A DNA stretch of 61,882 nt from Acidobacteriaceae bacterium (GCA_030038195.1 JASHPJ010000144.1:1-61882); one strand, 5' to 3'; positions 44,876 through 54,500 are shown, counted from the first letter of the stretch. Numbers and translations: made by a program. The notes: generated from the letters alone by a model not told the origin.

Positions 44876-47800
44876 ATGGGATTCATTGGGCTCATCATTA
44901 TCGCTGCGGTGGGGGCTGTCATCGGATTGCCTATTGTAGCGCTCGTTGTGGCACGCACCAACGCCCGCCAGCTCCGCGAGGAGATGGCCGGCCTCAGCGA
45001 CAGAATTTGCGATCTGGAATCGCAGGTGGCCCGGCTGGCGCGGGAGCGCAGTGCAGCAGCCATTGAGCCGCCTCCGGTGAAGACGGCACCGGTCACAACA
45101 CCGTCCCAGGCGGCCGTTCCAGTTGTCGAACCCGCTCCGACGCCGTTGGAAAGCAAGCCTCCGTCACCATTGCCGCCTGCGCCTGCCGCATTTATGGGAC
45201 TGTCACAGACTTCGCCAGTCTCTGCGAGTCCAGTTGAGCCGCCACGACTGCAAGAGCCGCCTGCGGCACAACCTGCCGCTGCGCCCAGACCGGGTTTCGC
45301 GCCGGGCTCGCTGTTCCAGGCATCGCCGGCCAACGAGAGGCCGTCCACCGCAGAGAAAGCGTTCTCGCTCGAAGAGCGGCTGGGCGCAAACTGGCTCAAC
45401 AAGCTGGGCATCGCCATTCTGGTTGTCGGCCTGGCGTTCTTTCTGGCCTACAAGCTGCAGACCATGGGTCCGGCAGGCAAGGTGCTGTGCGGCTTTGCGG
45501 TCAGCGCGGCGCTGCTTGCCGGCGGCGTGTGGCTGGAGCGCAAGGCGACCTATCGCATCTTTGCACGTGCCGGTATCGGAGGCGGCTGGGCGCTGGCGTT
45601 CTTCACCACGTTTGCAATGCACCACCTGCCGGCGGCGCGCGTGGTGCAGTCGCTGGTCGTGGACCTAGTGCTGATGTTGCTGGTTGCCGCCGGGATGGTG
45701 GCTCATTCGCTGCGTTATCGCTCGCAAACGGTCACGGGACTTGCATTCCTGCTCGGCTTTGCGACTTTGTTGACCAGCCACATGCAGGCGGCAAGCGGCA
45801 CGGTGGTTTTCAGCCTTTCAGCCAGTGCCATTCTGGCCCTTGCGTTGGTTGCCGTCACCACGCGCCGCCACTATGCGGGCCTTGAGGTTGCAGGACTGTG
45901 CGCTGTTTACCTCACTCACCTCGTCTGGCTCACGCAGGTTCTGCCGGAAAATCGCGCTGCGTTTGCCGAATTCTGGCCATCGACTACGCTGATTCTGCTC
46001 TACTGGCTCATCTTCCGGCTGGCTTACGTGCTGCGCACGCCACTCACGCAGAGCGAAGAGAATCTGTCGAGCCTTGCGGCGGTGTTGAACTCAGGTGGAG
46101 TGCTGGGGCTGCTCAAGGATCAGTCGGCGCATCCGGAGTGGGCCTTCTGGGCGCTGGCGGCGCTGGGCGCGGTGGAGATGGGACTGGCCTTTGCGGTGCG
46201 CGGCCGGCGGCGGCAGGCCTTCGTGGTGCTTTCCACCATTGCGACGGTGCTGCTCATCGCGGCTGTGCCGTTCAAATTCCACGGCGTCAGTTGGCCGGTG
46301 CTATGGCTGGTTGAGGCGCAGGCGCTGGCTATCTGCGGGCTGCGTCTTGGCGAGCCCGTCTTTCGCCGGCTGGGGCTGCTGGTGGGCGTTGGGACGGGAG
46401 CGGTGATCGCGGTCTGCGATGTTGTCCCGCTGGCATGGTTCCGGCTGGATTCTCCCGATCTGGCGCGCCACGGTTCGCTGACTGCGGCGCTGACGCTGGC
46501 GGCGATTCTCTACTGGGTACATGGCGAGTTCTATCCGCGGCGCTGGCCGCAGATTGCCGAAAACGATGTGGAAGCGGTTGCACTGCGGCTCACAAGCTGG
46601 CTTGGCGTGGCTGCGGCTGCGGCGGCTTTGTGGGTGGTTCTGCCCGCAGCATGGGTGGTTGTGGGCTGGCTTGCCTTGATGGTCGCAATGGGATTGATTG
46701 CGGACCGTCTGCAGGCGCTTTCGCTCTCGCTGCAGGCGGATGCGCTGACCATGGCCGCCGTGCCTGGGCTGTTTGTTTGGAATTTGTGGAGCGGTGCGGG
46801 ATGGAGCGATCACAAGTTGCCGCTTGCCGCTGCGGTGGCGCTGCTCTACGCGGGAATGCGCCGCAAGACCATGCAGGAAGGCGCGCCCAATTACGTGGCG
46901 CCCGCGTATTCGTGGCTGGCTACGCTACTGCTGGCGTTTGTCGCTCTCGATCAGGCTGCGGTAGTTGCGCTTGGCCCGGTGTGGGCCGTGCTAGGCGTGA
47001 CGCTCTTTGCAATTGGCCGGTTCGCGCGCAAGGGTTTTCTGCGCTGGCAGGGATTCTTCCTTGCCGCGCTGGCTTTTGGCCGCTATCTGTTTGCGGATTT
47101 GCCGGACTCCTTCGGCAGCTTTGCGCGGCTCAGGCAGGCGCATCCGGCCGGCCACTTCAGCCTGACGAACTCGCTGCTGCTAGAAGTTCTTGTGCTGGCG
47201 GCCGCGGGATACTGGCTTGCCGAACAGACGCGCGGCGGAGAGCTACACGGAGATCAGGAGCAGATTGCCGGTTTGGTGGCCGGTGGACTGGGCACCTTCA
47301 CGATTGCTGCGTGGTTTGCCTTCCGCTTTCCGTCCGATTGGGTACCGGTGACCGGTGGTGAGCATTGGGTGACGGCCATCTGGGCGGCGATGGCTGCATC
47401 CTTCCTGGGGCTTGCGTGGCTCCTGCGGCGGCGTGCGCTGCTTGCGCAGTCTATTGCGCTTGCCGTGGCTGTGGCTGTGCGCGGTGTCTTCCTTGATCTC
47501 TCCGAAACCACGGGAGCGAATTTCTGGCATGGACCGCTCTTCCCTGTCTCGGTGAGCGCGCTCATTCTGTTTTTTGCGCTGCCCTTCGCATTTCAGTGGC
47601 GCAAGCAGGAGTCCAAGGCTGTGCCGCAGGCGTCGAGCTTCGTCCTGGGCTGCCCGGAACAGTGGTTTTTCTTTGCGCCTTTCGCGCTCATGGTGATTGC
47701 GCTGGCCATCCGGCTCAATTCGGGACATATCACCATTGCATGGAGCATCCTGGGTGTGGCCGTGTTTCTATTCGCGCTTGCGGTGGGCGAGCGCAGCTAC

Positions 47801-47974
47801 AGGCTCGCAGGACTGGGGTTGCTGCTGGTGAGCGTGGTGAAGATCCTGCTGATGGATGTGTGGGCGCTGGCTCCAGCTGACCGTTACACCACGCTCATCG
47901 TGCTCGGACTGGCGCTGCTGGCGGTTTCGTTCCTTTACACGCGGTTTGGCACGGTGATTCGCAGGTATCTTTAG
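44876..47974 (+). CDS. DUF2339 family polytopic membrane protein
   Basis: 1032 residues. One N-terminal helix (IGLIIIAAVGAVIGLPIVALVV), a coiled coil (ARQLREEMAGLSDRICDLES), a long Pro/Ala-rich linker to about residue 160, then the DUF2339 start LEERLGANWLNKLGIAILVV and some twenty-five membrane helices. This matches the family in length and order. Function is unknown; a role in envelope transport or polymer handling is only a guess. Overall the second half is rich in W, L and A. The next gene starts 12 bases after its stop. Confidence 0.88.
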   Translation: MGFIGLIIIAAVGAVIGLPIVALVVARTNARQLREEMAGLSDRICDLESQVARLARERSAAAIEPPPVKTAPVTTPSQAAVPVVEPAPTPLESKPPSPLPPAPAAFMGLSQTSPVSASPVEPPRLQEPPAAQPAAAPRPGFAPGSLFQASPANERPSTAEKAFSLEERLGANWLNKLGIAILVVGLAFFLAYKLQTMGPAGKVLCGFAVSAALLAGGVWLERKATYRIFARAGIGGGWALAFFTTFAMHHLPAARVVQSLVVDLVLMLLVAAGMVAHSLRYRSQTVTGLAFLLGFATLLTSHMQAASGTVVFSLSASAILALALVAVTTRRHYAGLEVAGLCAVYLTHLVWLTQVLPENRAAFAEFWPSTTLILLYWLIFRLAYVLRTPLTQSEENLSSLAAVLNSGGVLGLLKDQSAHPEWAFWALAALGAVEMGLAFAVRGRRRQAFVVLSTIATVLLIAAVPFKFHGVSWPVLWLVEAQALAICGLRLGEPVFRRLGLLVGVGTGAVIAVCDVVPLAWFRLDSPDLARHGSLTAALTLAAILYWVHGEFYPRRWPQIAENDVEAVALRLTSWLGVAAAAAALWVVLPAAWVVVGWLALMVAMGLIADRLQALSLSLQADALTMAAVPGLFVWNLWSGAGWSDHKLPLAAAVALLYAGMRRKTMQEGAPNYVAPAYSWLATLLLAFVALDQAAVVALGPVWAVLGVTLFAIGRFARKGFLRWQGFFLAALAFGRYLFADLPDSFGSFARLRQAHPAGHFSLTNSLLLEVLVLAAAGYWLAEQTRGGELHGDQEQIAGLVAGGLGTFTIAAWFAFRFPSDWVPVTGGEHWVTAIWAAMAASFLGLAWLLRRRALLAQSIALAVAVAVRGVFLDLSETTGANFWHGPLFPVSVSALILFFALPFAFQWRKQESKAVPQASSFVLGCPEQWFFFAPFALMVIALAIRLNSGHITIAWSILGVAVFLFALAVGERSYRLAGLGLLLVSVVKILLMDVWALAPADRYTTLIVLGLALLAVSFLYTRFGTVIRRYL

Positions 47975-47986
47975 ACGAAAGGCACA

Positions 47987-48616
47987 ATGCCGACTCTTTA
48001 CAACCAGATCCAGGGGCGCAATCTCGACCGGCTGGCGGCGCTGAGCGATGGCATCTTTGCCGTGGCCATGACGCTGCTGGTGCTTGACCTGCATCTGCCC
48101 ACGGTGGCGCAGGCGCACTCGGAGCGCGAGTTGGCGGCGGCGCTGTGCGCGCTGGGTCCGCAGTGGCTCACCTATGGCATGAGCTTTCTCACGCTGGGCA
48201 TCTTCTGGGCCGGGCAGCAGACACAGTTGAACCACCTGGAAGAAGGCACGCGCGACCTGACGTGGATTCATCTCGGCTTTCTGTTTGCCATCACCGCGCT
48301 GCCGCTGACCACGCGGCTGCTGGCCGGGTTCATCACCTACCGGCTGGCGCTGGGCCTCTACTGGCTCAATATCCTGCTGCTGGGTGCGATGCTCTACTGG
48401 AGCTGGTCGCACGCCACCTGCCGGAACCTGATCAAGCCCGACACGCCGGACGAGGTGCGCGGCAGCATCTGCCGGCGGATTCTCATTGCGCAGTCGCTCT
48501 ACGCAGGCGGCGCGGTGCTGTGCTTTATCAGCACCTGGCTGAGCATTGCAGCCATTGTGCTGGTGCAGTTGAATTACGCGATCGCGCCGCGGATATGGTG
48601 GCGAAAGGCGGAATAG
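47987..48616 (+). CDS. TMEM175-like (DUF1211) potassium channel family protein
   Basis: 209 residues, six helices. The signature RLAALSDGIFAVAMTLLVLD at the N-terminus corresponds to the FSD motif region of TMEM175 channels, with Phe replaced by Leu (ALSDGIF). Bacterial members are K+-permeable tetramers. It follows the DUF2339 gene closely and probably shares its transcript. Confidence 0.85.
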   Translation: MPTLYNQIQGRNLDRLAALSDGIFAVAMTLLVLDLHLPTVAQAHSERELAAALCALGPQWLTYGMSFLTLGIFWAGQQTQLNHLEEGTRDLTWIHLGFLFAITALPLTTRLLAGFITYRLALGLYWLNILLLGAMLYWSWSHATCRNLIKPDTPDEVRGSICRRILIAQSLYAGGAVLCFISTWLSIAAIVLVQLNYAIAPRIWWRKAE

Positions 48617-48710
48617 TTGCGAGCCACGCTGATTTGCGAGCAACTTGCCTGCCGCATCCGGGTCTTTTCTAACACGGCTGGGTGCGTATCCCTGCCGGCG
48701 GAGGAAGACG

Positions 48711-48872
48711 ATGGTGACGGCAGGGATGAACGGCCTGGCTATGCGGTTCGGCGGATTTCGCTTTGGCCACGGCGGAGACGGCTTTGTGCTGTTTCTTATG
48801 GGGGCGGTGGCTTTTGGAGTGTTGATCTGGGCGCTTTCGCACTCGGAGCGGAACCAGTCGGCGAAAAGCTAA
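48711..48872 (+). CDS. Small single-pass membrane protein (53 aa)
   Basis: ATG at 48711 with GGAGGA five bases upstream. Gly/Phe-rich N-terminus (MRFGGFRFGHGGDG), one helix (FVLFLMGAVAFGVLIWALS) and a polar tail. No family recognised. It closes the run of plus-strand membrane genes. Confidence 0.6.
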   Translation: MVTAGMNGLAMRFGGFRFGHGGDGFVLFLMGAVAFGVLIWALSHSERNQSAKS

Positions 48873-48885
48873 GCGCGAAGACCCG

Positions 48886-49308
48886 TCACCTGCGGCGGGC
48901 GCGCAGAAACGATGTGATGCCGAGATAGGCGAAGACCACGACCACGATGGTGGAAGCAACGAAGGTGCGGTGATCGGGACCATGGGCCCAGCTCAGGCGG
49001 GTACGCCAGACGGTAGGGGTAAAGACAAGAACGGGAAGCAGGAAAAAAACGCCGGTGACCTCAAGCCACAGAATGCCACCTACGCGTCGGAAGGGGCGCA
49101 AAAATCCGCCGACGCCCTGGGTGACGCCGCGGCGGGCGCGGACTGAGGCTTCACCGGCGGCGCGCAGCGCGGCTCCGGTGGTCGCAGCCGTGCCTGCAAC
49201 TGGCTGGGTCTGCGTGGGTTGTGCTGTGCCCGCCAGGCGCTGGCCGGCGATGCGTCCAGCGACGCGAAGCCCAATGCCAAAGACGCGGCCGATCTTCTCA
49301 GGTCTCAT
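48886..49308 (-). CDS. Uncharacterised membrane protein (140 aa)
   Basis: Start set at the ATG at 49308 (MRPEKIGRVFGIG); the frame upstream is antisense to the next gene. An Ala/Gly/Arg-rich helical segment is followed by RGVTQGVGGFLRPFRRVGGILWLEVTG-type sequence and two hydrophobic helices (GVFFLLPVLVFT and TFVASTIVVVVFAYLGI), ending RARRR. Similar proteins occur across Acidobacteria to my knowledge, but no function is known. Divergent from the gene at 49456. Confidence 0.7.
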   Translation of the reverse strand: MRPEKIGRVFGIGLRVAGRIAGQRLAGTAQPTQTQPVAGTAATTGAALRAAGEASVRARRGVTQGVGGFLRPFRRVGGILWLEVTGVFFLLPVLVFTPTVWRTRLSWAHGPDHRTFVASTIVVVVFAYLGITSFLRARRR

Positions 49309-49455
49309 CCCGTTTATGATGGTAGCAGCGATCCCGTGCCAAACCGACCTTCGCTCCTGTGGCTGGGTTTGCCGGTTGCGACCGCGCTCTGTTGGCAGTA
49401 AGGTAGAGAAATCGCATGCCGGCTGGCCCCGGTCGCCGCTCATGGAGGTAGCCCT

Positions 49456-49773
49456 TTGACATCCCGTCTGCGTGAACTGATCCAGCAATTGGGTGAAGCC
49501 ATCCACGAGTCGGTCATTGAGAGCGAGCAGATCGCCGGCGTTGTCCAGGACATCCGCAAGCACGGCTTTGACGTGCTGCTGATGCTGGAGGCGACCATCG
49601 GCCTGAACGAGGTGGGCGCCAAGAACGCTGAGTCTGCCGAGACCGGCGCTGAATCCGACGGCGAATCCGAAGGCCCCTTCACGCAGAACGATCTGCACTT
49701 CCTGCGCTCGCTGCGCATCTCCGTCGAAGGCGACAAGGACGACGAGAACGAAAACCAAGTGGGCAGCGAGTAA
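49456..49773 (+). CDS. Conserved hypothetical acidic protein (105 aa)
   Basis: A TTG start at 49456 is well supported by GGAGGT six bases upstream. The N-terminal 55 residues are helical (LRELIQQLGEAIHESVIESE), the rest very acidic and Ser/Glu-rich, ending in LHFLRSLRISVEGDKDDENE. No domain recognised. Divergent from the membrane protein at 48886, suggesting a shared control region. Confidence 0.65.
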   Translation: MTSRLRELIQQLGEAIHESVIESEQIAGVVQDIRKHGFDVLLMLEATIGLNEVGAKNAESAETGAESDGESEGPFTQNDLHFLRSLRISVEGDKDDENENQVGSE

Positions 49774-49853
49774 GCAGGAATATTCATTCTGTACTTAGCT
49801 TCTGAATATTTCCTCCGCTTGGAATCCGAGCAGCTTCGGAGCATGCTATTGCC

Positions 49854-50396
49854 ATGGCCACGTTACCCACACCCGAGTTGAATGAGCCTTATGTGCCGGT
49901 CGAGGAGTACTTGAAGACCGTGTACGAGCCCGACTGCGAGTACATCGATGGTCGGGTCGAAGAACGGAACTTGGGCGAGTACGATCATGGCTATTTGCAG
50001 ATCCTGTTAGGAACTCTCTTTACCAATCACCGCACAGACTGGGGTGTACGGGCAGTAACCGATGTGAGAACGCAGGTGAGTCCCTCCCATTTCCGCGTGC
50101 CCGATGTTTCGGTGCTGCGCGCGGATGCGCCAAAAGAATCGATCATCACGCATCCTCAGATGATCGCAATTGAAGTCCTGTCTCCCGAAGATCGATGGAA
50201 CCGCCTGCAGGAAAAGATCGATGATTATCTCGCGTTCGGCGTGGAGAATATCTGGATCTTCGATCCTCAAACTCGCAGAGCGTGGACGGCGGATCATGTC
50301 GGCGTGCATCCAGTGCAGCATGACGTTTTGACCGTGCCGGGAACGCCGATTCGCGTTGTGCTCAGCGAGATGTTTGGGGAGCTGGATCGGGCGTAA
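49854..50396 (+). CDS. Uma2 family (DUF820) PD-(D/E)xK-like endonuclease
   Basis: 180 residues. Typical Uma2 sequence: YEPDCEYIDGRVEERNLGEY, FRVPDVSVLRAD (catalytic Asp), IAIEVLSPED (catalytic Glu) and EKIDDYLAFGVENIWIFDP (motif Lys). The fold is restriction-endonuclease-like; the biological role is not established, though the family expands in Cyanobacteria and Acidobacteria and may accompany mobile DNA. Confidence 0.9.
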   Translation: MATLPTPELNEPYVPVEEYLKTVYEPDCEYIDGRVEERNLGEYDHGYLQILLGTLFTNHRTDWGVRAVTDVRTQVSPSHFRVPDVSVLRADAPKESIITHPQMIAIEVLSPEDRWNRLQEKIDDYLAFGVENIWIFDPQTRRAWTADHVGVHPVQHDVLTVPGTPIRVVLSEMFGELDRA

Positions 50397-50439
50397 ATCA
50401 ATGAGCGATCCGACTGCACGCAAGGTCTCTTTCTGGCGG

Positions 50440-50553
50440 CTATAGCATTTTCAGAGTTGCTGTACTCTTTCATCGCGTTATCATCCTGAGCGACCAAGTG
50501 TTTTCCCTCATGCAATGAGGGAAAGCGCGAGGGAGTCGAAGGATCTGCGGTTG
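50440..50553. repeat. Intergenic dispersed repeats (CTATAGCATTTTC and ATCCTGAGCGA types)
   Basis: CTATAGCATTTTCAG at 50440-50454 resembles the end of the 109-bp element at 44183-44291. 50479-50553 (TATCATCCTGAGCGA ... GAGTCGAAGGATCTGCGG) is the same kind of repeat as at 6116-6185, and has a CCCTCATGCAATGAGGG hairpin inside. Confidence 0.55.
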
Positions 50554-50568
50554 TTTTTCTGATTCGAG

Positions 50569-50790
50569 ATGGAGTACACCATCTGTGAAATTGCTCTAGG
50601 CGTAGGCCTGCTACTGATCTTTTTTGCGCTCAAGAACTTCGATACCAGCGATTCACCACCCGATTTCGTGCCCAGTAACCCAGATCAATGGATCGGCTAT
50701 TATGCTGCTATCCTTGCTTTCCTAACAGGTGGTATTGTCCTAGTGTTTTTCGGCATACGCAGACTTCGGCGCAGGCCACCCGAGTCTTAG
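50569..50790 (+). CDS. Small two-helix membrane protein (73 aa)
   Basis: Two hydrophobic stretches (IALGVGLLLIFFAL and GYYAAILAFLTGGIVLVFFGI) around a polar loop with DSPPDFVPSNPDQW, and a basic tail RRLRRRPPES. No clear ribosome site and no family. The stop overlaps the convergent aspS stop by four bases. Confidence 0.45.
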   Translation: MEYTICEIALGVGLLLIFFALKNFDTSDSPPDFVPSNPDQWIGYYAAILAFLTGGIVLVFFGIRRLRRRPPES

Positions 50791-52664
50791 CTCTTCAGCG
50801 CCACGCGAACGTGCAGCTCGCGGAGCTGCTGCTCAGTCACTGTTGTTGGCGCGTCGGCCATCAGGTCGATGGCCTTTGCCGTCTTGGGAAACGCAATCAC
50901 TTCGCGCAGGTTGGCGGCGCCGGCCAGGAGCATGATGATGCGGTCGAGGCCGAGCGCGATGCCGCCGTGCGGAGGCGTGCCGTATTCGAGCGCGTCGAGG
51001 AAGAAACCGAAGCGCTTGCGTGCCTCTTCATCGCTGATGCCGAGCGAGGCGAAGATCTGCTGCTGCACATCCTTGCGGTGAATGCGGATGGAGCCGGAGC
51101 CAAGCTCCAGGCCGTTCATGGCCAGGTCGTAGCAGTCGGCGCGCACGCTGGCCGGATCGCTGACCAGGTTGGCCATGTCGGCTTCGTAGGGCGCGGTGAA
51201 GGGATGATGCGCAGGCACCCACTTGCCCGAGGCCAGCTCATACTCGAACATCGGGAAGTCGACGATCCAGATGGGATAAAAGGCCTTCGAGCCGTCGATG
51301 GGATCGGCAGCGCCGTGCACGTGCGCGGCTTCCACCGTCTCTTCGGTCATGCGGAATGCGCCATGGCGGTCGGCGTACTTCTTCGCCAGCTCGGTGCGGA
51401 AGTTGCCGGCTGCGGCGTAAACGTTGATCTCGCGCTCGGAGAGGCGGCCGGGGAACTTGGTGTCGCTGGCCTTGATGTGGTGCGCCGGGTCGCCGGCAAC
51501 GACGATGACAAAATCGGCGTCCGATGCGCCTGTGAGCTCGCGCACCTTGGCTGCGGCTTCAGGGAAGCTCTTGGCGAGGCGCTTGAAATCGTCGATGAAC
51601 TTTGCGCCCTTCTTCTGGTCGAAGAGTGGATGGTTGTCTTCGCGCTCCTTGCGGCTGAGCTCGCCCACGTTGGGAATGCGCAGCGCGACCACGGGCAGAG
51701 CGGGATCGATCTGCAGCGTGGCGAGGTTCTCGTCAGTGAATGCCGGGCGCACGTCAGTGAGGCCGGGCAGGCGCAGATCGGGCTTGTCGCTGCCGAACTG
51801 GCGCATGGAGTCGTCATAAGTGATGCGCGGGAAGGGCGTGGGCAGCGTGACACCGGCCGCGGCAAAGCCGGCGGCGAGAAATTGCTCGACGACTGCGAAG
51901 ACCGACTCGCGGCGCGGAAAGCTCATCTCCAGATCGATCTGGGTGAACTCAAGCTGGCGGTCGGCGCGCAGGTCCTCGTCGCGAAAGCAGCGGGCGATCT
52001 GGAAGTAGCGATCGAAGCCGGAGATCATGAGAATCTGCTTGAAGATCTGCGGTGACTGCGGCAGCGCATAGAACTCGCCTGCGTGTACGCGGCTGGGCAC
52101 CAGGAAATCGCGCGCGCCTTCGGGCGTGGACTTGGTGAGGATAGGCGTCTCGATCTCAAGAAAGCCCTGCTGGCTGAGGTTGGCACGGATGGCCAGCGTG
52201 ATCTCGTGGCGCAGGCGGAAGTTGCGTTGCATCTCGGCGCGGCGCAGGTCCACGTAGCGATATTTGAGGCGGACTTCCTCGTCCTTGATGGCTTCTTCCG
52301 CAGGGGAAAACGGCGTGAGGCGCGCGTCGTTGAGGATGCGCAGCTCGGTGGCCTCGATCTCGATCTCGCCGGTTTCCATCTTGAGGTTGATGGCTTCCGG
52401 TGCGCGCAGGCGGACCTTGCCGATGGCGGCGACTACATATTCAGAACGCACCTGCTCGCCGCGGGCGTGGCCGCCGGGGGTAAGCTCCTTGTCGAGCACG
52501 ATCTGGCAGATGCCGCTGCGGTCGCGGAGATCGAGGAAGATGAGGTTGCCGTGGTCGCGGCGGCGGTTGACCCAGCCCATCAGCACCACCTGCTTGCCGG
52601 CATCGGCGGCGCGCAATGTGCCGCAGCGATGCGTCCGTTCGAGGTTCCCTAAAAAGTCGAGCAC
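50787..52664 (-). CDS. aspS: Aspartate--tRNA ligase
   Basis: 625 residues, the length of bacterial AspRS with an inserted GAD domain. Charges tRNA-Asp with aspartate. N-terminal OB-fold (GKQVVLMGWVNRRRDHGNLI), class II motif 2 (FQIARCFRDEDLRADRQLEF) and motif 3 (HGGIALGLDRIIMLL), with YALPQSPQIFKQILMISG at the substrate site and the GAD insertion between. Whether it also charges tRNA-Asn is undecided. It follows hisS on the same strand. Confidence 0.97.
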   Translation of the reverse strand: MLDFLGNLERTHRCGTLRAADAGKQVVLMGWVNRRRDHGNLIFLDLRDRSGICQIVLDKELTPGGHARGEQVRSEYVVAAIGKVRLRAPEAINLKMETGEIEIEATELRILNDARLTPFSPAEEAIKDEEVRLKYRYVDLRRAEMQRNFRLRHEITLAIRANLSQQGFLEIETPILTKSTPEGARDFLVPSRVHAGEFYALPQSPQIFKQILMISGFDRYFQIARCFRDEDLRADRQLEFTQIDLEMSFPRRESVFAVVEQFLAAGFAAAGVTLPTPFPRITYDDSMRQFGSDKPDLRLPGLTDVRPAFTDENLATLQIDPALPVVALRIPNVGELSRKEREDNHPLFDQKKGAKFIDDFKRLAKSFPEAAAKVRELTGASDADFVIVVAGDPAHHIKASDTKFPGRLSEREINVYAAAGNFRTELAKKYADRHGAFRMTEETVEAAHVHGAADPIDGSKAFYPIWIVDFPMFEYELASGKWVPAHHPFTAPYEADMANLVSDPASVRADCYDLAMNGLELGSGSIRIHRKDVQQQIFASLGISDEEARKRFGFFLDALEYGTPPHGGIALGLDRIIMLLAGAANLREVIAFPKTAKAIDLMADAPTTVTEQQLRELHVRVALKS

Positions 52665-52700
52665 AACACTACCCTTTCACTCTCAATCTTCCACAAATCC

Positions 52701-52758
52701 TGGGTGCCCCAGGGCTTCCGCCGTGGCGGACCGCGGCGGCTGAGACCTGGGAAAGCAC
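52701..52758. repeat. Dispersed repeat between hisS and aspS
   Basis: GGGTGCCCCAGGGC ... GAGACCTGGGAAAGC matches the repeat at 35475-35522 in both halves and has internal GC-rich palindromes (CCGCCGTGGCGG). It lies in the short hisS-aspS gap. Confidence 0.6.
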
Positions 52759-52777
52759 CAAGCCCCATTACGAGCAT

Positions 52778-54109
52778 TCATTGCTTGAGGAAGTTGACCA
52801 GTTCCGCACGCGGCACTTTGCTCTGCACGCCGGTGGCGAAGTCCTTCACGGTAAGGATACCGGATTGGAGCTCATCTTCGCCCAGGATGACGATGCGGCG
52901 CGCAGTCTTGTCCGCGGCTTCAAACGACTTCTTGAGCCGGAAGCTGCCGTCTCCCAGTTCCACGCGCAGGCCGGCGCGGCGCAGCTCGCGGGCCAGGGCC
53001 AGGGCGGCAGCATTGACTGATTCGCCCAGCGGTGCAATGTACGCATCCACCTGCGGTGGGGCAGCTTTTTGGTCGAGCGCCTGCAAAGTCAGGACGAGCC
53101 GGTCTTCGCCCATGGCAAAGCCGATGCCCGGCGCCTTGGGTCCACCGATGGCTTCGCTCAGGCCGTCGTAGCGCCCGCCGCCGAGCAGCGCGTTCTGCGC
53201 CCCAAGGCCGCCGTGCGTGAACTCGAAGGTGGTTCGCGTGTAGTAATCCAGGCCGCGCACCAGGCGATGATTGCGGTTGTACGGGACACCGGCTGCGTCC
53301 AGCGCGGCGGTTACGGCGGCGAAATGCTTCTTTGACTCTTCATCCAGAGAGTCAGCGATCACCGGCAAAGTCGCGATGATCGGCTGATCCTCGGGCACCT
53401 TGCAGTCGAGCACGCGCAGCGGATTGGTGATGGCGCGGCGCTGGCAGTCCTCGCACATCTGACCCACGACGGGGACGAGCGCGGCGCGGAGGGTCTCGTT
53501 GTAACGGGCGCGGTCGGCGGGCGCGCCGACGGAGTTCAGTTCGAGGGTCCAGCCGGTGATGCCCAGCTCGTCAAGTAGCGTGGCCAGCATTTCTAATACT
53601 TCCGCATCCCTTAAAGGGCTTTCGCTCCCTGCGGAAGGTGGTCCGATGACTTCCGCGCCGACCTGGAAGAACTGGCGATAGCGGCCCTTTTGCGGGCGCT
53701 CGCGGCGAAACTGCGGGCCGATGTAATAGAGCTTCTGCAACTGGCCCGTCTCGCCCAACTTGTGCTCGATATAGGCACGCACCACGCCGGCGGTATTTTC
53801 AGGGCGCAGGGTAAGAGACTGTGACTTTTCCGAGTCGCCGCCGTGGCGACTGCGAGCGCAGCCCTCCCCTCGGAGTCCCCGGCCGACGTCGTCGGCTGGG
53901 GTGAAGGTGTACATCTCCTTGGAGACGATATCGGTCTCTTCGCCCACGCCACGGGCAAAGAGCGAAGTGTCCTCGAAGATGGGTGTGCGGATTTCGCCGA
54001 AGTTATAGCGGGCAAAGATGGCGCGGGCCGTAGCCTCGATGCGGTTCCAGAGGGATGTTTCCGGCGGCAGCAGATCGCGGGTGCCGCGCACGGCTTTCAG
54101 GGTGCTCAT
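52778..54109 (-). CDS. hisS: Histidine--tRNA ligase
   Basis: 443 residues from the ATG at 54109. Class II synthetase: VRGTRDLLPPE at the N-terminus, motif 1, SLTLRPENTAGVVRAYIEH, motif 2 FRRERPQKGRYRQFFQVGAE, the histidine loop VRGLDYYTRTTFEF and motif 3 GGGRYDGLSEAIGG. C-terminal anticodon domain present. Between TPADD and SQSLTLRPE, residues about 72-95 (VGRGLRGEGCARSRHGG) look inserted: the DNA has GTCGCC/GGCGAC palindromes like the intergenic repeats, as in mnmG. Confidence 0.95.
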   Translation of the reverse strand: MSTLKAVRGTRDLLPPETSLWNRIEATARAIFARYNFGEIRTPIFEDTSLFARGVGEETDIVSKEMYTFTPADDVGRGLRGEGCARSRHGGDSEKSQSLTLRPENTAGVVRAYIEHKLGETGQLQKLYYIGPQFRRERPQKGRYRQFFQVGAEVIGPPSAGSESPLRDAEVLEMLATLLDELGITGWTLELNSVGAPADRARYNETLRAALVPVVGQMCEDCQRRAITNPLRVLDCKVPEDQPIIATLPVIADSLDEESKKHFAAVTAALDAAGVPYNRNHRLVRGLDYYTRTTFEFTHGGLGAQNALLGGGRYDGLSEAIGGPKAPGIGFAMGEDRLVLTLQALDQKAAPPQVDAYIAPLGESVNAAALALARELRRAGLRVELGDGSFRLKKSFEAADKTARRIVILGEDELQSGILTVKDFATGVQSKVPRAELVNFLKQ

Positions 54110-54223
54110 CACTCATCCAGTTTAAATGGAGGTACGTAACAGAGACCTTTTGCCGAGGCATTGGCTCAACAGCCCTTTGAGTTATAAGTGTGTATGCGCA
54201 CTCCATTGCGCAGGAGCCTGCCC

Positions 54224-54500
54224 ATGATGTTCCATGTAAGCCTGAAGAAAGACGAGGATGGCTGGATTGTCGCTGAATGTCCTGCACTCCCCGGCTGTGT
54301 CTCGTAGGGGAAGACAGAACAGGAAGTTCTGGCCAACATCAAGGAAGCAATAACTGTGTGGCTCTGGGCGGAGGATCAAAAGGCTGCGGAAGCGCTTCCC
54401 AGTGACCAAACACCTCTTGTCGTCGCGGTGCAATTGAGCGCCGATTTTCCACATCTTAAGGTGCGTGATAATTGCTATGTCGTACCTGACTATGGATTTG
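54224..54500 (+). pseudogene. HicB-type antitoxin pseudogene (internal amber stop)
   Basis: From ATG 54224 the frame reads VSLKKDEDGWIVAECPALPG then CVS, a TAG at 54305-54307, and continues GKTEQEVLANIKEAITVWL. That is a HicB antitoxin with a Gln codon (CAG) turned into TAG. AGGAG lies upstream. The homologous part ends near 54430; the rest of the frame is not recognisable. It directly precedes a damaged hicA. Confidence 0.8.

Noticed and set aside
49309..49758. N-terminal extension of the 48886 membrane protein
   Set aside because: The extension is antisense to the well-supported gene at 49456 and lacks protein character.
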